Shown: positions 45,645 through 57,721 of the stretch, one piece after another | How positions within the stretch are numbered: position 1 is the stretch's first letter | How the letters are laid out: each line of letters opens with the position of its first letter | Source: Adineta ricciae | Taxonomy: Eukaryota; Rotifera; Eurotatoria; Adinetida; Adinetidae | Direction: 5' to 3' | DNA: 64,000 bases | NCBI GenBank assembly: GCA_905250025.1 | Contig: CAJNOJ010000144.1 | Span: 62,001-126,000, forward strand | Made by a program: the position numbers and the translations under genes | Notes under the pieces: generated by a model | Told to the model about the DNA's origin: nothing | Seen by the model: only the letters and a program-made list of their open reading frames with translations | Database searches by the model: none

Positions 45645-48376
45645 TTAGTTTGTGATTCTTGATGGTGTACAGAGATTATAATTCACAATAAAAATGGCAA
45701 TTAGTCGACAGATAATAACTAATCCACCATAACGACCAATGAGTGTTGTGATTCCTTCAATGATATGATTATCATCAACATACGAATAAATACATGATGT
45801 TGGTGCACATTCATTGAAATACAATTCATACGAAACATTACTTGTTAGTTGTTCAATCATTAATTCATTGAGAATTGATTCAAATGTCGTATTCAATGAA
45901 AAATGACATGAATTTATTGGAGAAATCTGAATTCCTCTGTAATAATCCAATTGATCGAGACAATCTTTGCTGTAAAAAACAGGCAAAAGTTGATTGAAGA
46001 ATCGATTCTAATGGAAAACAACCAGTTAACATTCCTCCTCGAGATGACGAGACACATTTTGGTGACAATGCACAACTACATCCATCGAGAGTTTTAGACG
46101 GAACTTTCATCGCCCAATTACTTGAAAATAAATTTGTCAACACATTCGCTCCTGTTGTTTCTCGAATCAACGAAAGTGTATTGACAAATCGTTTCGGTAT
46201 TGATATTTGAAAATCATCGATAATTCTTTGGATTTGTTCATTAAGTAAAGTGGATGATAAAAGTTGAACATTGATGAAATCATTTCCGGCTAATTGATCC
46301 AATGAATTATGAACTGTTTCTTTCGATAAACGACAAAACGATGCGAGAAGTTGGAATTGTGCAGCAGCTGAAGAGAGAAAATTTGCCGACCGAACACGAC
46401 CAAGAAAAATATAAGTATAATAAAAATAAGCGATAGTTTCCTTCGAAAGCAAATCACTTGAACAAACTTCATGGAAAGAAGGTGTTAATTTGAGAAATGT
46501 TTTGTATTTTGTGGAGATTTTTGAATAAGGACATTCGAGGGAATGTGAAGATTGTCTTAGCAATTCGTCGTACATCGTTAATGAAGGTTTGAGAATCTCA
46601 ACAGTTCGAATTGATGAATTAAAAGCAAAATTCACATAAAGAATAGTTAAAGTTGTGATAACCAACACGACATGTAAACAATGAATCGTTTGTTGTTCAG
46701 TACCACAAATAAATATCTGTTTTATCGATTGGAAATCTCTTTGAAGTATTCGATCAATCAAATAAAGTCCAATGAAAATGAGAAGTTTCAATGCGAGTGA
46801 CAATCCACCGTAAATCAACGAAATACTCGCGAGAAGAAAGTAGAAATTATTGTGACCTTCATATTGAAATGTAGAAGATATTGGTGCACATTGATGATAA
46901 TATGAAGAATAGGAGATATTTGATATCCATTGATCGACCATTAAACGATTTATAATCATTTCGATTGTTTCATTTGGATTATTGAGATTGATATCGAGAG
47001 GAGAATAAGTGAAAGATACAGAAGATTGTAAACAACGATGAATATTTAATAAACATGACATGCCATAGAAACATTGTAACATTGATGAAAATAATGATTC
47101 AATTGGATAACGACCAACAAAGAAATTTGGAAGGGAATAACATTGAATCTTCATAGTGTACAAACTCATGTTCATACGAGATGATGGTGTAAGAACACAA
47201 GGAGATTGAGAATATGAGACTGATTGTTTTGTTACTTCGGAGATACTGTTTACTGAAAAATAAGAATTAAAATGATTGGATAATTGATTTTCATTTGTAG
47301 TTGCACGAAATAATTGAATTGTTTGAAGAAATGTATTCATTGTTGTTAATTTCCAGTCTTCGATCGATGAATTCATTTGGATTTGAAATAATTGAGGAGA
47401 AATAACTTGTGAACTGATGAATTTCGTTTGAAGAAAGATTTCAATTGCTTCAGGAATTGTTTGCTTAGCTTGTTGACAAAACATCCCTAATGAACTGAAT
47501 TGACCAGGAGCGTGTATTCGGAAATCTGTGGGCTCTAAAGAAACTACTTCGAATGCACTTGCTCGGATATATTCAATCCAGTTCATTAAGATCCATAAAC
47601 TGGAACATATTTGATGATATTCAGCGCGGATTTGAGTAAATGTTAAGTGAGGCATTGAAAGTGAAGAACATGGACATGAAAGTGTATGAGAGTATTGCTG
47701 TTCTAGTTCAATGTATTGTGATTCAGTTGGATTGAGGAGAACTTTCGATTGAATCGGTGTTTCGATGATATGATAGAAAATCATGATAATCATTGAAATG
47801 AAAATTAAAATGAGATAAAGCCGAGTTGCATAACATTGATTTCGTATTTGTCGATCAGTACTCGAATTCCGTTGGAACATGTTGAATTTACTTAATAGTC
47901 TGTGACATAACACTTCCAATCGAAATAGATGACCACATACTGAAAAATATGCTGAATAAGAAAAATCTTTCGACTCACAAGATAGTTTTAGTCGTGGTGT
48001 TGTATTCGGTGATCGCCGAATTAATCGAATTAGAAATGAAAATATCAAACGAAGAATAAGTAACAAAGTCGCCAATAAACTAATCAATTTAATCAGAACA
48101 TCCAGAAAAGCTCGTCGAGATATAACGAAAAAAGTACACAACGAGGGTGAACATTTCGAATAATATTTCTCATAAGAAATCTTGCTAATCTAATCTTCGA
48201 TCATTGTTTGAACTGTCGTATTCGGTGTGTTTAATGTTGAATTGAGAACTCGAAATGTTTCGTTCGTACGGAAAAAAGTAATGAGTCGATTTAGACAAGT
48301 TTCATTGTAGAAACATTCAAGTGTCGAAACAAGAATCGAATCGACTGGAAAGCAACCAGCTGATATTCCGAGTGAT
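45645..48376 (-). pseudogene. Tandem membrane-protein gene, second copy, broken and lacking its 5' end
   Basis: Same unit structure as 6187-10505: the end of unit 1, all of unit 2 and unit 3. Motifs include SAGCFPVDSILVSTLECFY, TLSCPCSSLSMPYLTF, YHQICSS, YYHQCAP, GGLSLALK and CSCALSPKC. A 39-base intron with GTGAGT...CAG near 47945-47990 keeps the frame. Lesions: an in-frame TAG at 48190-48192 (Trp in the copy at 52.4 kb), and a six-base A-run at 45974-45979 that shifts the frame inside the CFYSKDC motif. Homology to the other copy ends near 48370. Unit spans number about five. Function unknown. Confidence 0.7.
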
Positions 48377-48448
48377 GTCATAATCCCGTTACACCCGGTA
48401 TTCACTCAAAACCAAACAACTCACTACGCTACCATATGCAGTGCATTC

Positions 48449-48902
48449 GGTGTATCCAGCTCAATACCCATGTCTGTGTGTCGTGGAGAGTGGAGGAATA
48501 TGAGTGGATTTGGTGTATCCAGTTCGATACCCATGTCTGTGTGTCGTGGAAAGTGGAGGAATATGAGTGGATTTGGTGTATCCAGCTTGATACCCATGTC
48601 TGTGTGTCGTGGGGAGTGGAGGAATATGAGTGGATTTGGTGTATCCAGTTCGATACCCATGTCTGTGTGTCGTGGGGAGTGGAGGAATATGAGTGGATTT
48701 GGTGTATCCAGTTCGATACCCATGTCTGTGTGTCGTGGAAAGTGGAGGAATATGAGTGGATTTGGTGTATCCAGCTCGATACCCATGTCTGTGTGTCGTG
48801 GGGAGTGGAGGAATATGAGTGGATTTGGTGTATCCAGTTCGATACCCATGTCTGTGTGTCGTGGAAAGTGGAGGAATATGAGTGGATTTGGTGTATCCAG
48901 CT
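48449..48902. repeat. 63-bp minisatellite, about 7.2 copies
   Basis: GGTGTATCCAG recurs every 63 bases from 48449 (48512, 48575, 48638, 48701, 48764, 48827, 48890). Units differ at a few sites only (GGAGAG, GGAAAG or GGGGAG; CTCG, TTCG or TTGA). Since 63 is a multiple of three and the unit has few stops, five of six frames stay open; these frames are repeat artefacts. The array is cut by the N at 48903. Confidence 0.95.
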
Positions 48903-48903
48903 N

Positions 48904-50282
48904 TTATAAACCATTGAAAGAATTTCATATTGATTTGATTGAAACAGCTGATCAAAAATTGATTTTTCCTTCAAACGACGAAAATACTGCTCAAAAAGAT
49001 CTTCATTTTTTAGAAAACATAACAGAAGAATTTCTTTTATCAATGTAATCACGTTTTCAATGGAATTATTTTGTTCGTCATTCAAACGTTCATCGATAAA
49101 TAATACCAGATATTCTTGACTATTTGAATTCAAATTCATCAAATACTCAAAGTCACAATCAATATTTCGGATGATAATTCGATCAAAATTATAAAAGCTT
49201 TCTTCAAAAATCTATCGAGTTTATCTTTCAAATCAATAAAATTTTCGACAAAAGAATGGAGATTTTTGTTTTGCTGATCGTTCTTACGTATCTATTCGCT
49301 AATACAACCGATGATAATCGATAAATTCTCTGGTACAAGTTGAAAAATTTTATAGATATTCTCCAATTGTTCGTATTGATTTGTGTCCAGTATTTCGTAA
49401 ATGTGCTTCTTTTTCAAAGATATTTTATTGATTGATTCAAATATAAATTAACATGTTCCATTTCGTCGTTGAATTATATTTGAACTTTTTCAATTAATAA
49501 TCGTGTACTTTCAGATCGATAGAATTCAGTCGAACGCTGCAAATACATTGATTGAGATTAAATTTTGTTAACAATTCAACAATGTCTTTTATTATTGCTC
49601 TTGAGAAATCATTTCCATCCATACATTTATATAACATTCTTGTATATCAGCAGAGAGAGAGAATGATATTTTCCCGAAACAATTGTATACACAACGTATG
49701 GATTGTTCCAAACTCTTCTGGCGATTTAATGTGTCAATCTGTGAAGTTAAAAGGTTTAGAAATGAATGACATACTCTTGTCATGTTCCTCTAATGATGAT
49801 TTGAATGTAATGAAAAATTCTGATGAAGATGATTTAGTAAGCCTTGGTTTAACTTGTACAAAACGAAAGGACAATATATGAAAAATCAGTTGTGACATAC
49901 CTCTTTAATAAGGTATTCATGAATTAATTCACATATGTTTTCATACAATCTTTCTCTATATTCACCAAGTACTATGTTATAAACATCGTTAAAACAGGAG
50001 CTGGAATTTTCTAGTAAAATTTCTACGCCAGGTTTCACTGAGGTAGACCACATCTGTTCAATGGGATAAATCATCCATGATCCCCTAAAAACAAAATAAA
50101 TATCATATGTTTATTTACAAAAATAAAATGTAGGCAGAATATCATATACTTAGAATTCATTGTAGCAAGACTGAGTTTCTCGGAATACACTAGAACGTAT
50201 CAAATCGAGTGAGATTACTTACAAAAAGTCGATCTATTATTCCCGTACTTCTTGCTCCACGAACGTTCGACGTTGAACTCAT
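48904..50282 (-). pseudogene. Cullin-3-like gene, third copy (N-terminal two thirds)
   Basis: First exon 50282-50223 (MSSTSNVRGARSTGIIDRLF), then an exon near 50084-49903 with IEQMWSTSVKPGVEILLE and VLGEYRERLYENICELIHEYLIKE, then LEEHDKSM and the segment ending NSQEYLVLFIDERLNDEQ and NEDLFEQYFRRL. In the third exon the frame meets a TGA after NFTD, and one base appears missing at the start of exon 2 compared with the copy at 39-40 kb. An insertion of about 45 bases near 49650-49690 also differs from other copies. The 3' end is the N at 48903. Confidence 0.72.
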
Positions 50283-50749
50283 TGTTTGTACCAGCAGTGA
50301 TAAATATGTCAGTTTAAATTCACTCACACTGTGATGCAGCTTTGAAATAAACGGAGAGAAAATACATAATACTTGGAAATATCCCTCGGATACGAGTCAT
50401 ACTCACAGAAATCGTATGGGATTTTTTTCTTTACTTTTTTTATTTGTTTAGTCATATGATACGTAAGAAAAGAAAATGCATTTATCGTAGGGAATGAAAA
50501 TTTTGTTATTATTGTGACGTGGAATAGTGTTAAATTTACTCTAAAATGGCATTGCTTTTATATCATCTATTGATTCTGTTACATTTTTATTACACTGGTA
50601 TGCTTTTGGATTAGGAGCATCAGGTTTTTATATGTATTGTTCTAACTTCTTCACCTACAAAACAATTCGCTTTTCTCATTATTGAAACAGTTATTTATCA
50701 AAAAGTTGACTTCATAGGAAGTGCATCATTGTGCCGTTATTTCACAGCT
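50283..50749. other. Upstream flank of cullin copy
   Basis: Matches 40090-40553 at over 90% and ends at the N at 50750. No separate gene seen. Confidence 0.6.
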
Positions 50750-50750
50750 N

Positions 50751-53538
50751 AACTTCATGGAAAGAAGGTGTTAATTTGAGAAATGTTTTGTATTTTGTGG
50801 AGATTTTTGAACAAGGACATTCGAGGGAATGTGAAGATTGTCTTAGCAATTTGTCGTACATCGTTAATGAAGGTTTGACAATCTCAACAGTTCGAATTGA
50901 TGAATTAAAAGCAAAATTCATATAAAGAATAGTTAAAGTTGTAATAACCAACACGAAATGTAAACAATGAATCGTTTGTTGTTCAGTACCACAAGTAAAT
51001 ATCTGTTTTATCGATTGAAAATCTCTTTGAGATATTCGATCAATCAAATAAAGTCCAATGAAAATGAGAAGTTTCAATGCGAGTGACAATTCACCGTAAA
51101 TCAACGAAATACTCGCGAGAAGAAAGTAGAAATTATCGTGACCTTCATATTGAAATGTACAAAATACTGGTGCACATTGATGATAATATGAAGAATAGGA
51201 GATATTTGATATCCATTAAACGATTTATAATCATTTCGATTGTTTCATTTGAATTATTGAAATTGATATCGAGAGGAGAATAAGTGAAAGATACAGAAGA
51301 TTGTAAACAACGATGAATATTTAATATACATGACATATCATAGAAACATTGTAATATTGATGAAAATAATGATTCAATTGGATAACAACCAACAAAGAAA
51401 TTTGGAAGGGAATAACATTAAATCTTCATACTATACAAACTCATGTTTATACGAGATGATGGTGTAAGAACACAAGGAGATTGAGAATATGAGAATGATT
51501 GCTTTGTTACTTCGGAGATACTATTTACTGAAAAATAAGAATTAAAATGATTGGATAATTGATTTCCATTTGTAGTTACACGAAATAATTGAATTGTTTG
51601 AAGAAATGTATTCATTGTTGTTAATTTCCAGTCTTCGATCGATGAATTCATTTGGATTTGAAATAATTGAGGAGAAATAACTTGTGAACTGATGAATTTC
51701 GTTTGAAGAAAGATTTCAATTGCTTCAGAAATTGTTTGTTTACCTTGTTGACAAAACATTCCTAATTAACTGAATTGACCAGGAGCGTGTATTCGGAAAT
51801 CTGTAGGGTGTAAAAAAACTACTTCGAATGCACTTGCTCGGATATATTGAATCCAGTCCATTGAGATCCATAAACTGGAACATATTTGATGATATTCAGC
51901 GTGAATTTGAGTAAATATTAAGTAAGGCATTGAAAGTGTATGAGAGTATTGCTGTTCAAGTTCAATGTATTGTGATTCAGTTGGATTGAGGAGAACTTTC
52001 GATTGAATCGATGTTTCGATAATATGATAGAAAATCATGATAATCATTGAAATGAAAATTAAAATGAGATAAATCTGAGTTGCATAACATTGATTTCGTA
52101 TTTGTCGATCAGTACTCGAATTTCGTTGGAACATATTGAATTTACTTAATAGTCTGTGACATGACGCTTCCAATCAAAGTAGATGACCACATACTGAAAA
52201 AATATGCTGAATAAGAAAAATCTTTAAAGAAAATTCTTTCGACTCACAAGATAGTTTTTGTCATGGTGTTGCATTCGGTGATCGTCGAATTAATCGAATT
52301 AGAAATGAAAATATCAAACGAAGAGCAAGTAGTAAAGTCGCCAATAAACTAATCAATTTAATCAGAACATCCAGAAAAGTTCGTCGAGATATTACAAAAA
52401 AAGTACACAACGAGGGTGAACATTTCGAATAATATTTCTCATAAGAAACTTTGCTAATCCAATCTTCAATCATCAAATTATCGATCATTGTTTGAACTGT
52501 TGTATTCGGTGTGTTTAATGTTGAATTGAGAACTCGAAATGTTTCGTTCGTACGAAAAAAAGTAATGAGTCGATTTAGACAAGTTTCATTGTAGAAACAT
52601 TCGAGTGTCGAAACAAGAATTGAATCGACTGGAAAGCAACCAGCTGATATTCTGGGTATATATAAACATTGTTCGCCAATATCTTCGGCAGTTGCTTTAT
52701 CGAATGCATCGTAAATACCAGAGGAAATTATTTGACAAGTAGTAACATCACACGCACATGGTAAACCATCGATTTGAAAATATGGAATTGATGTCAACCA
52801 AATTTCCACGTCATTTTCAGTGATATTATAGTAATAGTATGTATTCATTTGTAATGCAGAGAATATTTTATTTCCATTGGTCATTTGATTGACTATTCGT
52901 AGTTGAGAATTGAAAGTGTTTGGTGTTCGAGAGCGAAATTGATCAATTAATGCTTGAGTTTGCGATTGAAAAGCATTTTCTGATAAAACTTTGGGAGTTA
53001 CCAGTGTATTTGAATAAAACGATGAAATACTTTGTTCAACGTTTGATTTCGACAAACGACAAAAAGTAGCTAAGGCTTGAAACTACGCACTACCAAAGGT
53101 ACGAAAGTCGAGAGTGTAGAAATAAGTGGAATTTGCACCAGAATTGATTGTTCGTATCCAACGATCGGTGACAAAGTCACTTGAGCAAAATTGATGGAAA
53201 GTGACATCGAGTGTGACGAATTTTTCATATGGAATCGGAATTTGAGAACACGAACATTTAGCATCGAGAGAAAAATCTTGAAATTGTTCTTTCGTTGGAT
53301 TTTAAATAACAATTTGTGTTGTTCGAGTCATTAATGAGAGAATAAGGCCAATACCAAAGAGTATTGTGATGATTGATAAAATATAAATTCGTGTACAGAT
53401 GATATTCAATCGACATGGTTGATCATTTGGATGAGGGGAGGATGAGAGAAGATTTAAATTTAGAAGATCGCTTTTCAAAGAAGACATTTTCGATATCAGA
53501 TATTTTTTCAAGAAGAAAAGTCTTTTCTTTGCATTCAC
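50751..53538 (-). pseudogene. Tandem membrane-protein gene, third copy, broken and lacking its 3' end
   Basis: Contains the full first unit (53538 to about 52250), a second unit (about 52190-51080) and the start of a third, cut by the N at 50750. Unit 1 begins before IYILSIITILFGIGLILSLM and holds CSCSQIPIPY, CACDVTTC, SAGCFPVDSILVSTLECFY and YYSKCSPSLCTF. Lesions: TAA at 53302-53304, TAG at 53083-53085, TAA at 51766-51768, loss of the CPCSS segment in unit 2 and a small deletion near 51215 that shifts the frame. It overlaps the copy at 45645-48376 by about 1.9 kb of homologous sequence. Translation may start at 53538 or at the internal ATG at 53487. Confidence 0.7.
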
Positions 53539-54352
53539 GCTCGATAAAAATATGAAGTATTCTTTGTGAAATGACTTTCTATTCTCAGATAAAACCTGTT
53601 AAAGTCAGAAGTTTTTAAGGGTTTTACAGGAGAAGAGAAATAATTGAGAAAATGATATGATCTTCTCTTTCATATAGAAATTTATTTCAAGTGATGCTTT
53701 TCCGTCAATACGAAAAGTTAAATCAACGGTGAATTCAACCACAGAAACGTCCGAATGTTTCTTGGAACGTTTTTCTGTACATTCAGAAGAAATGACAAAG
53801 ACAAAGAAAATGAGTATCGATACATCGGATAAAATTGCACAACTGATGCTGAACGGAACGATGAGATGACAAAAATCAAATCAAGGTATTGTAATTTTGA
53901 ACAGCACGAAGATAACGAGTTATACGCCAAGTATATGTAATTGTCTTGTCCAATCTTTTGGACATTTTCCTTTTCTGTGATGTAAACGAAATATCATGAT
54001 AATCGTAAGAAGAAATATTCCACAGTTAATGTTGCGTAATTTCTTACTGTGACATTTTATTAAATTGTGACAACTCATATGTATGTGGAATTGGTTTGTA
54101 GTTCATAATTGAATTCAAAATGACCTTTAATGCGATAGCATCATCATTTTCTGCAAGAAGATTCTCATAGGGATTCGACTCTGTTGATATCGATTGGAAT
54201 AGTTTCGTAATAATAGTTTAATAAACGATAATTTCGAGAATATGTTTCATTTCGGATAACGTTTCTATTCGGTCCAGGGAAAAAACTTCCTCCACCAACT
54301 GGAAGTGATAAAATATGTTGGAAGAAAAATGAGAGAAGTCGTGATGAAAATA
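53539..54352. other. Intergenic, partly in the LRR segmental duplication
   Basis: From 53749 the sequence matches 56895 onward. The minus frame 53930-53718 is not kept in the duplicate, so I treat it as noncoding. Confidence 0.45.
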
Positions 54353-54595
54353 TCATTGTACGATGTTTGACAATAAGAACGAAACCTTAGATCTAAAACT
54401 TCGTGTTAATCGTACTTTCAATTGAAGAAGTCTCATCTGGTAGCAGATGATCAGAATTTCTCGTATAAGAAGTGTTTCAATGAATTCTTTTCGTTCGATT
54501 AAGTCGATTTTCTCGTGTTGAGGAAGTAATATAAAAGATCTGATTTTTTCTTGTAGTTTATTGATAATCGATGAAAATGAGAGAGAAATAATCAA
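54353..54595 (-). CDS. Hypothetical 80-residue frame kept in both duplicates
   Basis: Highly charged helical sequence (INKLQEKIRSFILLPQHEK, LIREILIICYQMRLLQLK). The duplicate at 57431-57685 keeps the frame open although it has a 12-base in-frame insertion. It lies just downstream of the LRR gene and could be a 3' exon or a separate small gene. Support is only frame conservation. Confidence 0.3.
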   Translation of the reverse strand: MIISLSFSSIINKLQEKIRSFILLPQHEKIDLIERKEFIETLLIREILIICYQMRLLQLKVRLTRSFRSKVSFLLSNIVQ

Positions 54596-54632
54596 TGTAT
54601 GTCGATGTTCACTCCCAATTTTTTGCGAATTG

Positions 54633-55418
54633 TCACACCATTAACCAGAAATTGTCGAGCTTCTTTTGCGTTTTCATAAGTTTATCTTTGCCATTTGGAG
54701 ACATATTACAATTAAATAAAAATAATCTCTTTAATGTTTGACTATGTTTAATTAACTGAATAAGACAATCAACAACTTCATCATCAATCGAACGATTTGT
54801 ACAAAAATCCAACTCTTCCAAAGTTTTATTGTGATATTGTATTGCATTGATTAATATTTGAATACCTTGATTACCAATTTCATTTCCAGCGATACGAAGA
54901 ACAGTTAATCTTTCATTAGTTTGAATCATTTCAGCAAGATATTTTACACCAACATTTGAAATTCTATTTTGAGTTAGATCTAATACTTTTAAATTATTCT
55001 CATTTGTGGAAAGTGCTTTGACTAAATGAAGAACACCCTCATCACCAACTCGATTATCCAATAACAAAAGTTCTTCTAAAATATTCTCAGTATTGTTCAA
55101 TGTATTCGCTAAGATGAAGGCACCGATAGATGTCACTTTGCATCTTGTTAATTGAAGAACTCGGCATTGTTTTTTTATCACAGCTTCTTCGACAACATAT
55201 TCAATATCTCGTTCGTTTAAATCTTGGGATAAATATACCGTTGAATACATTGGAGAACGAGCGATTTCTTGTCGTAAGTAAAGATTCTCTGAGCGATCAA
55301 CAAAAAAGAATTGTCAATTGTTTATCAATCTGAAAAACATACCTGATTCGGAATTATTATCTGTAGATTCGTTCATAACTTCATGTGGAACTTTTTTTGA
55401 TTTCTTTTTTGATGCCAT
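54633..55418 (-). CDS. NLR/RNI-type leucine-rich repeat protein, copy 1
   Basis: Exon 1 is 55418-55343 (MASKKKSKKVPHEV, basic), then a 54-base intron, then exon 2 at 55288-54633, phase 1, giving 243 residues. Exon 2 holds about five repeats of the ribonuclease-inhibitor type: ILEELLLLDNRVGDEGVLHL, LKVLDLTQNRISNVGVKYL, LTVLRIAGNEIGNQGIQIL, LEELDFCTNRSIDDEVVDCL and LKRLFLFNCNMSPNGKDKL. Such repeats form a curved protein-binding surface. No NACHT, F-box or membrane span is seen. The frame is intact. Its close twin is at 57722-58509. A short exon on the opposite strand starts about 0.9 kb upstream (56354). Confidence 0.85.
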
Positions 55419-56353
55419 GTCTATAGTGACGAACAAAAACTAATGTCAAACGTTAACTTTATCTCATCATATTTATATTCAATCCATTATTTACCTGAGA
55501 TGTATTTGTTGGATTCAACAAATCAATTTCAACGATAAACTATATTGTACCGGTATCACCAATCTTTTTATATGAAGTTGTTTTTCTGATGCAATGAAAC
55601 AACAAATTTGTATACACGTGCTCTTTTATCATTTATTGCGTAATTACAGTTGTATTGAAATATTTATTATAAAATTTGATTATTCATATAAAAGAATTTA
55701 TCGCATTTCATTAATTATTTCAAATAGAAAAGACCATCTTTCTATTAATTCACACTATGTGAGATGGATCAGCATATTTGTTATTGCGGATGATTCTTCC
55801 ATGACCAAGTTTTTAGATTAAAAACATATGCTTGTACCGAGGATATCGTAATGGTTTGTGTATATCACAATATGATGGGAACCATTCACATACAATCACT
55901 GAAAAATGCCATCTATCGAACCTTTGAAAAAGGTATTTTTTCATAAATAAGACCAAAGATTGTACTACAACAAACAACAATTCGTTTTGTAAGCTGAGTC
56001 ATGATCGAATTCTGGAGATTCATTGGAACTGTTTCCTAATATGAAATTGATTCTCCAATATACAATAACAAAAAGCAGAAAATATTCTCTTTGGGACGAT
56101 CTGTCGAGAAGTGAAAAATAATAAATAAGTACCAAATTCGCCTCTTATTTTGTCAATTGTTTCACTACAGTGGTCTGGATGACCATAGATTCTGTTCATA
56201 TATGACGTTATTATCATGATAAAACGATATGTTCATTTATATAATTGTTATGAAATCAATTGTTCTTTTTTTTCAGATAACAATTTTCATAAATATCTTC
56301 TTATCTTACTATCAAAGACGAATCTTTATTGAACAATCATCAAGCAAATTTCG
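55419..56353. other. Spacer between divergent LRR and plus-strand first exon
   Basis: Contains the presumed bidirectional promoter region. An extra block of about 390 bases (55730-56110) is absent from the duplicate. No other feature. Confidence 0.4.
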
Positions 56354-56389
56354 ATGTCTGACGAGAATTATTCATCACATAACAACAAA
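56354..56389 (+). pseudogene. Orphan first exon (duplicate of the coiled-coil gene's exon 1)
   Basis: Encodes MSDENYSSHNNK followed by GTAAGT. It matches the first exon at 59072-59107 with a few substitutions, but the duplicated block ends at 56654, before any second exon. So it looks like a duplicated 5' end without its gene. Confidence 0.5.
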
Positions 56390-56695
56390 GTAAGTCTTTC
56401 TAATGCTACAAAAACTAAGATACGATTCACATCTTTTCATTCGCATCAATAATATGTATAGAAGAAAAGAACAGAATTAATCATCGATGATTGACTCACT
56501 CTTTAACAGATAAATTAAGTTTATCACAATGTATTTGTTTCCCTAAAACAAAAACATCTTTTTTTTACGTATAATAAATAATGAATTTGTCCGAACATAT
56601 AGTGCACGATGTTTATTGATTTATTGCATCACTTATTCTATTGATTATCTAAGTTTCTTTTCCAGGCCTGCCATCCGTACCCCATTTGGGGGTAC

Positions 56696-56893
56696 TGTAA
56701 TGACAAACTGGTTGAGTAGTTGACCGCTTCTCACGGTATAGATGTTTATTGACTACTCTACATGACCAGAATGTATCTCTTTCACAATAAGACACGCGCT
56801 TATATAGAGAAGAGGAAAGAGAGATATGACCCGAAGATAGTATGATATAGAGGTGAGAGGATAAAGAACAGAAAGAGATGAACGATATCATTA
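56696..56893 (-). mobile_element. LTR-like fragment
   Basis: Read on the minus strand it has TATATAAG (near 56795), AATAAA (near 56748) and an end in TTACA at 56696, followed by GTACCCCC. That order fits the promoter, poly(A) and 3' end of an LTR. It is cut by the N at 56894. No retroviral-type coding region is nearby. Confidence 0.35.
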
Positions 56894-57430
56894 NGTCCGA
56901 ATGTTTCTTGGAACGTTTTTCTGTACATTCAGAAGAAATGACAAAGACAAAGAAAATGAGTATCGATACATTCGGATAAAATTGTACAACTGATGCCGAA
57001 CGGAGCGATGAGATGAAAAAAAAATCAAATCACGGTATTATAATTTTGAACAGCACGAGGATAACGAGTTATACACCAAGTATATGTAATTGTCTTGTCC
57101 AATCTCCTGGACATTTTCTTTTTCTGTAATGTAAACGAAATCATGATAATCGTAAGAAGATATATTCCACAGTTAATGTTGCGTAATTTCTTACTTTGAC
57201 ATGTTATTAAATTATGACAACTAATATGTATGTGGTATTGGCTTGTAGCTCATAATTGAATTCAAAATGACCTTTAATACGATAAGCATCATCATTTTCT
57301 TCAAGAAGATTCTCATAGGGATTCGACTCTGTTGATATCGATTGGAATAGTTTCGTAATAATAGTTTAATAAACGAATGTAAGTGATAAAATATGTTGGA
57401 AGAAAAATGAGAAAAGTCGCGATGAAAATA

Positions 57431-57685
57431 TCATTGTACGATGTTTGTCAATAAGAACGAAACCTTAGATCTAAAACTTCGTGTTAATCGTACTTTCATT
57501 TCTATTTTCAATTGAAGAAGTCTCATCTGGTAGTAGATTATCAGTATTTCTCTTATAAGAAGTGTTTCAATGAATTCTTTTCGTTCGATTAACTCGATTT
57601 TCTCGTGTTGAGGAAGCAATATAAAAGATTTGATTTTTTCTTGTAGTTTATTGATAATCGATGAAAATGAGAGAGAAATAATCAA
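57431..57685 (-). CDS. Hypothetical 84-residue frame, duplicate of 54353-54595
   Basis: Same sequence as the frame at 54353-54595 with few substitutions and four extra residues (IEMK, a 12-base in-frame insertion). Function unknown; may be noncoding. Confidence 0.3.
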   Translation of the reverse strand: MIISLSFSSIINKLQEKIKSFILLPQHEKIELIERKEFIETLLIREILIIYYQMRLLQLKIEMKVRLTRSFRSKVSFLLTNIVQ

Positions 57686-57721
57686 TGTGCGTCGATGTTC
57701 ACTCCCAATTTTTGCGAATTG

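Larger units (their letters stand above)
53749..56654. repeat. Segmental duplication of the LRR locus, copy 1
   Basis: Matches 56895-59398 at roughly 93-95% by eye, with an extra block of about 390 bases near 55730-56110 here. It contains the LRR gene (-) and the first exon at 56354 (+). Confidence 0.85.

Noticed and set aside
48449-48902. CRISPR-like array
   Set aside because: There are no unique spacers; whole 63-bp units repeat in direct tandem, and the context is eukaryotic.
48429-49142. Frames of 141-237 residues on both strands over the minisatellite
   Set aside because: All are translations of the same 63-bp repeat; no signal peptide, start context or splice support.
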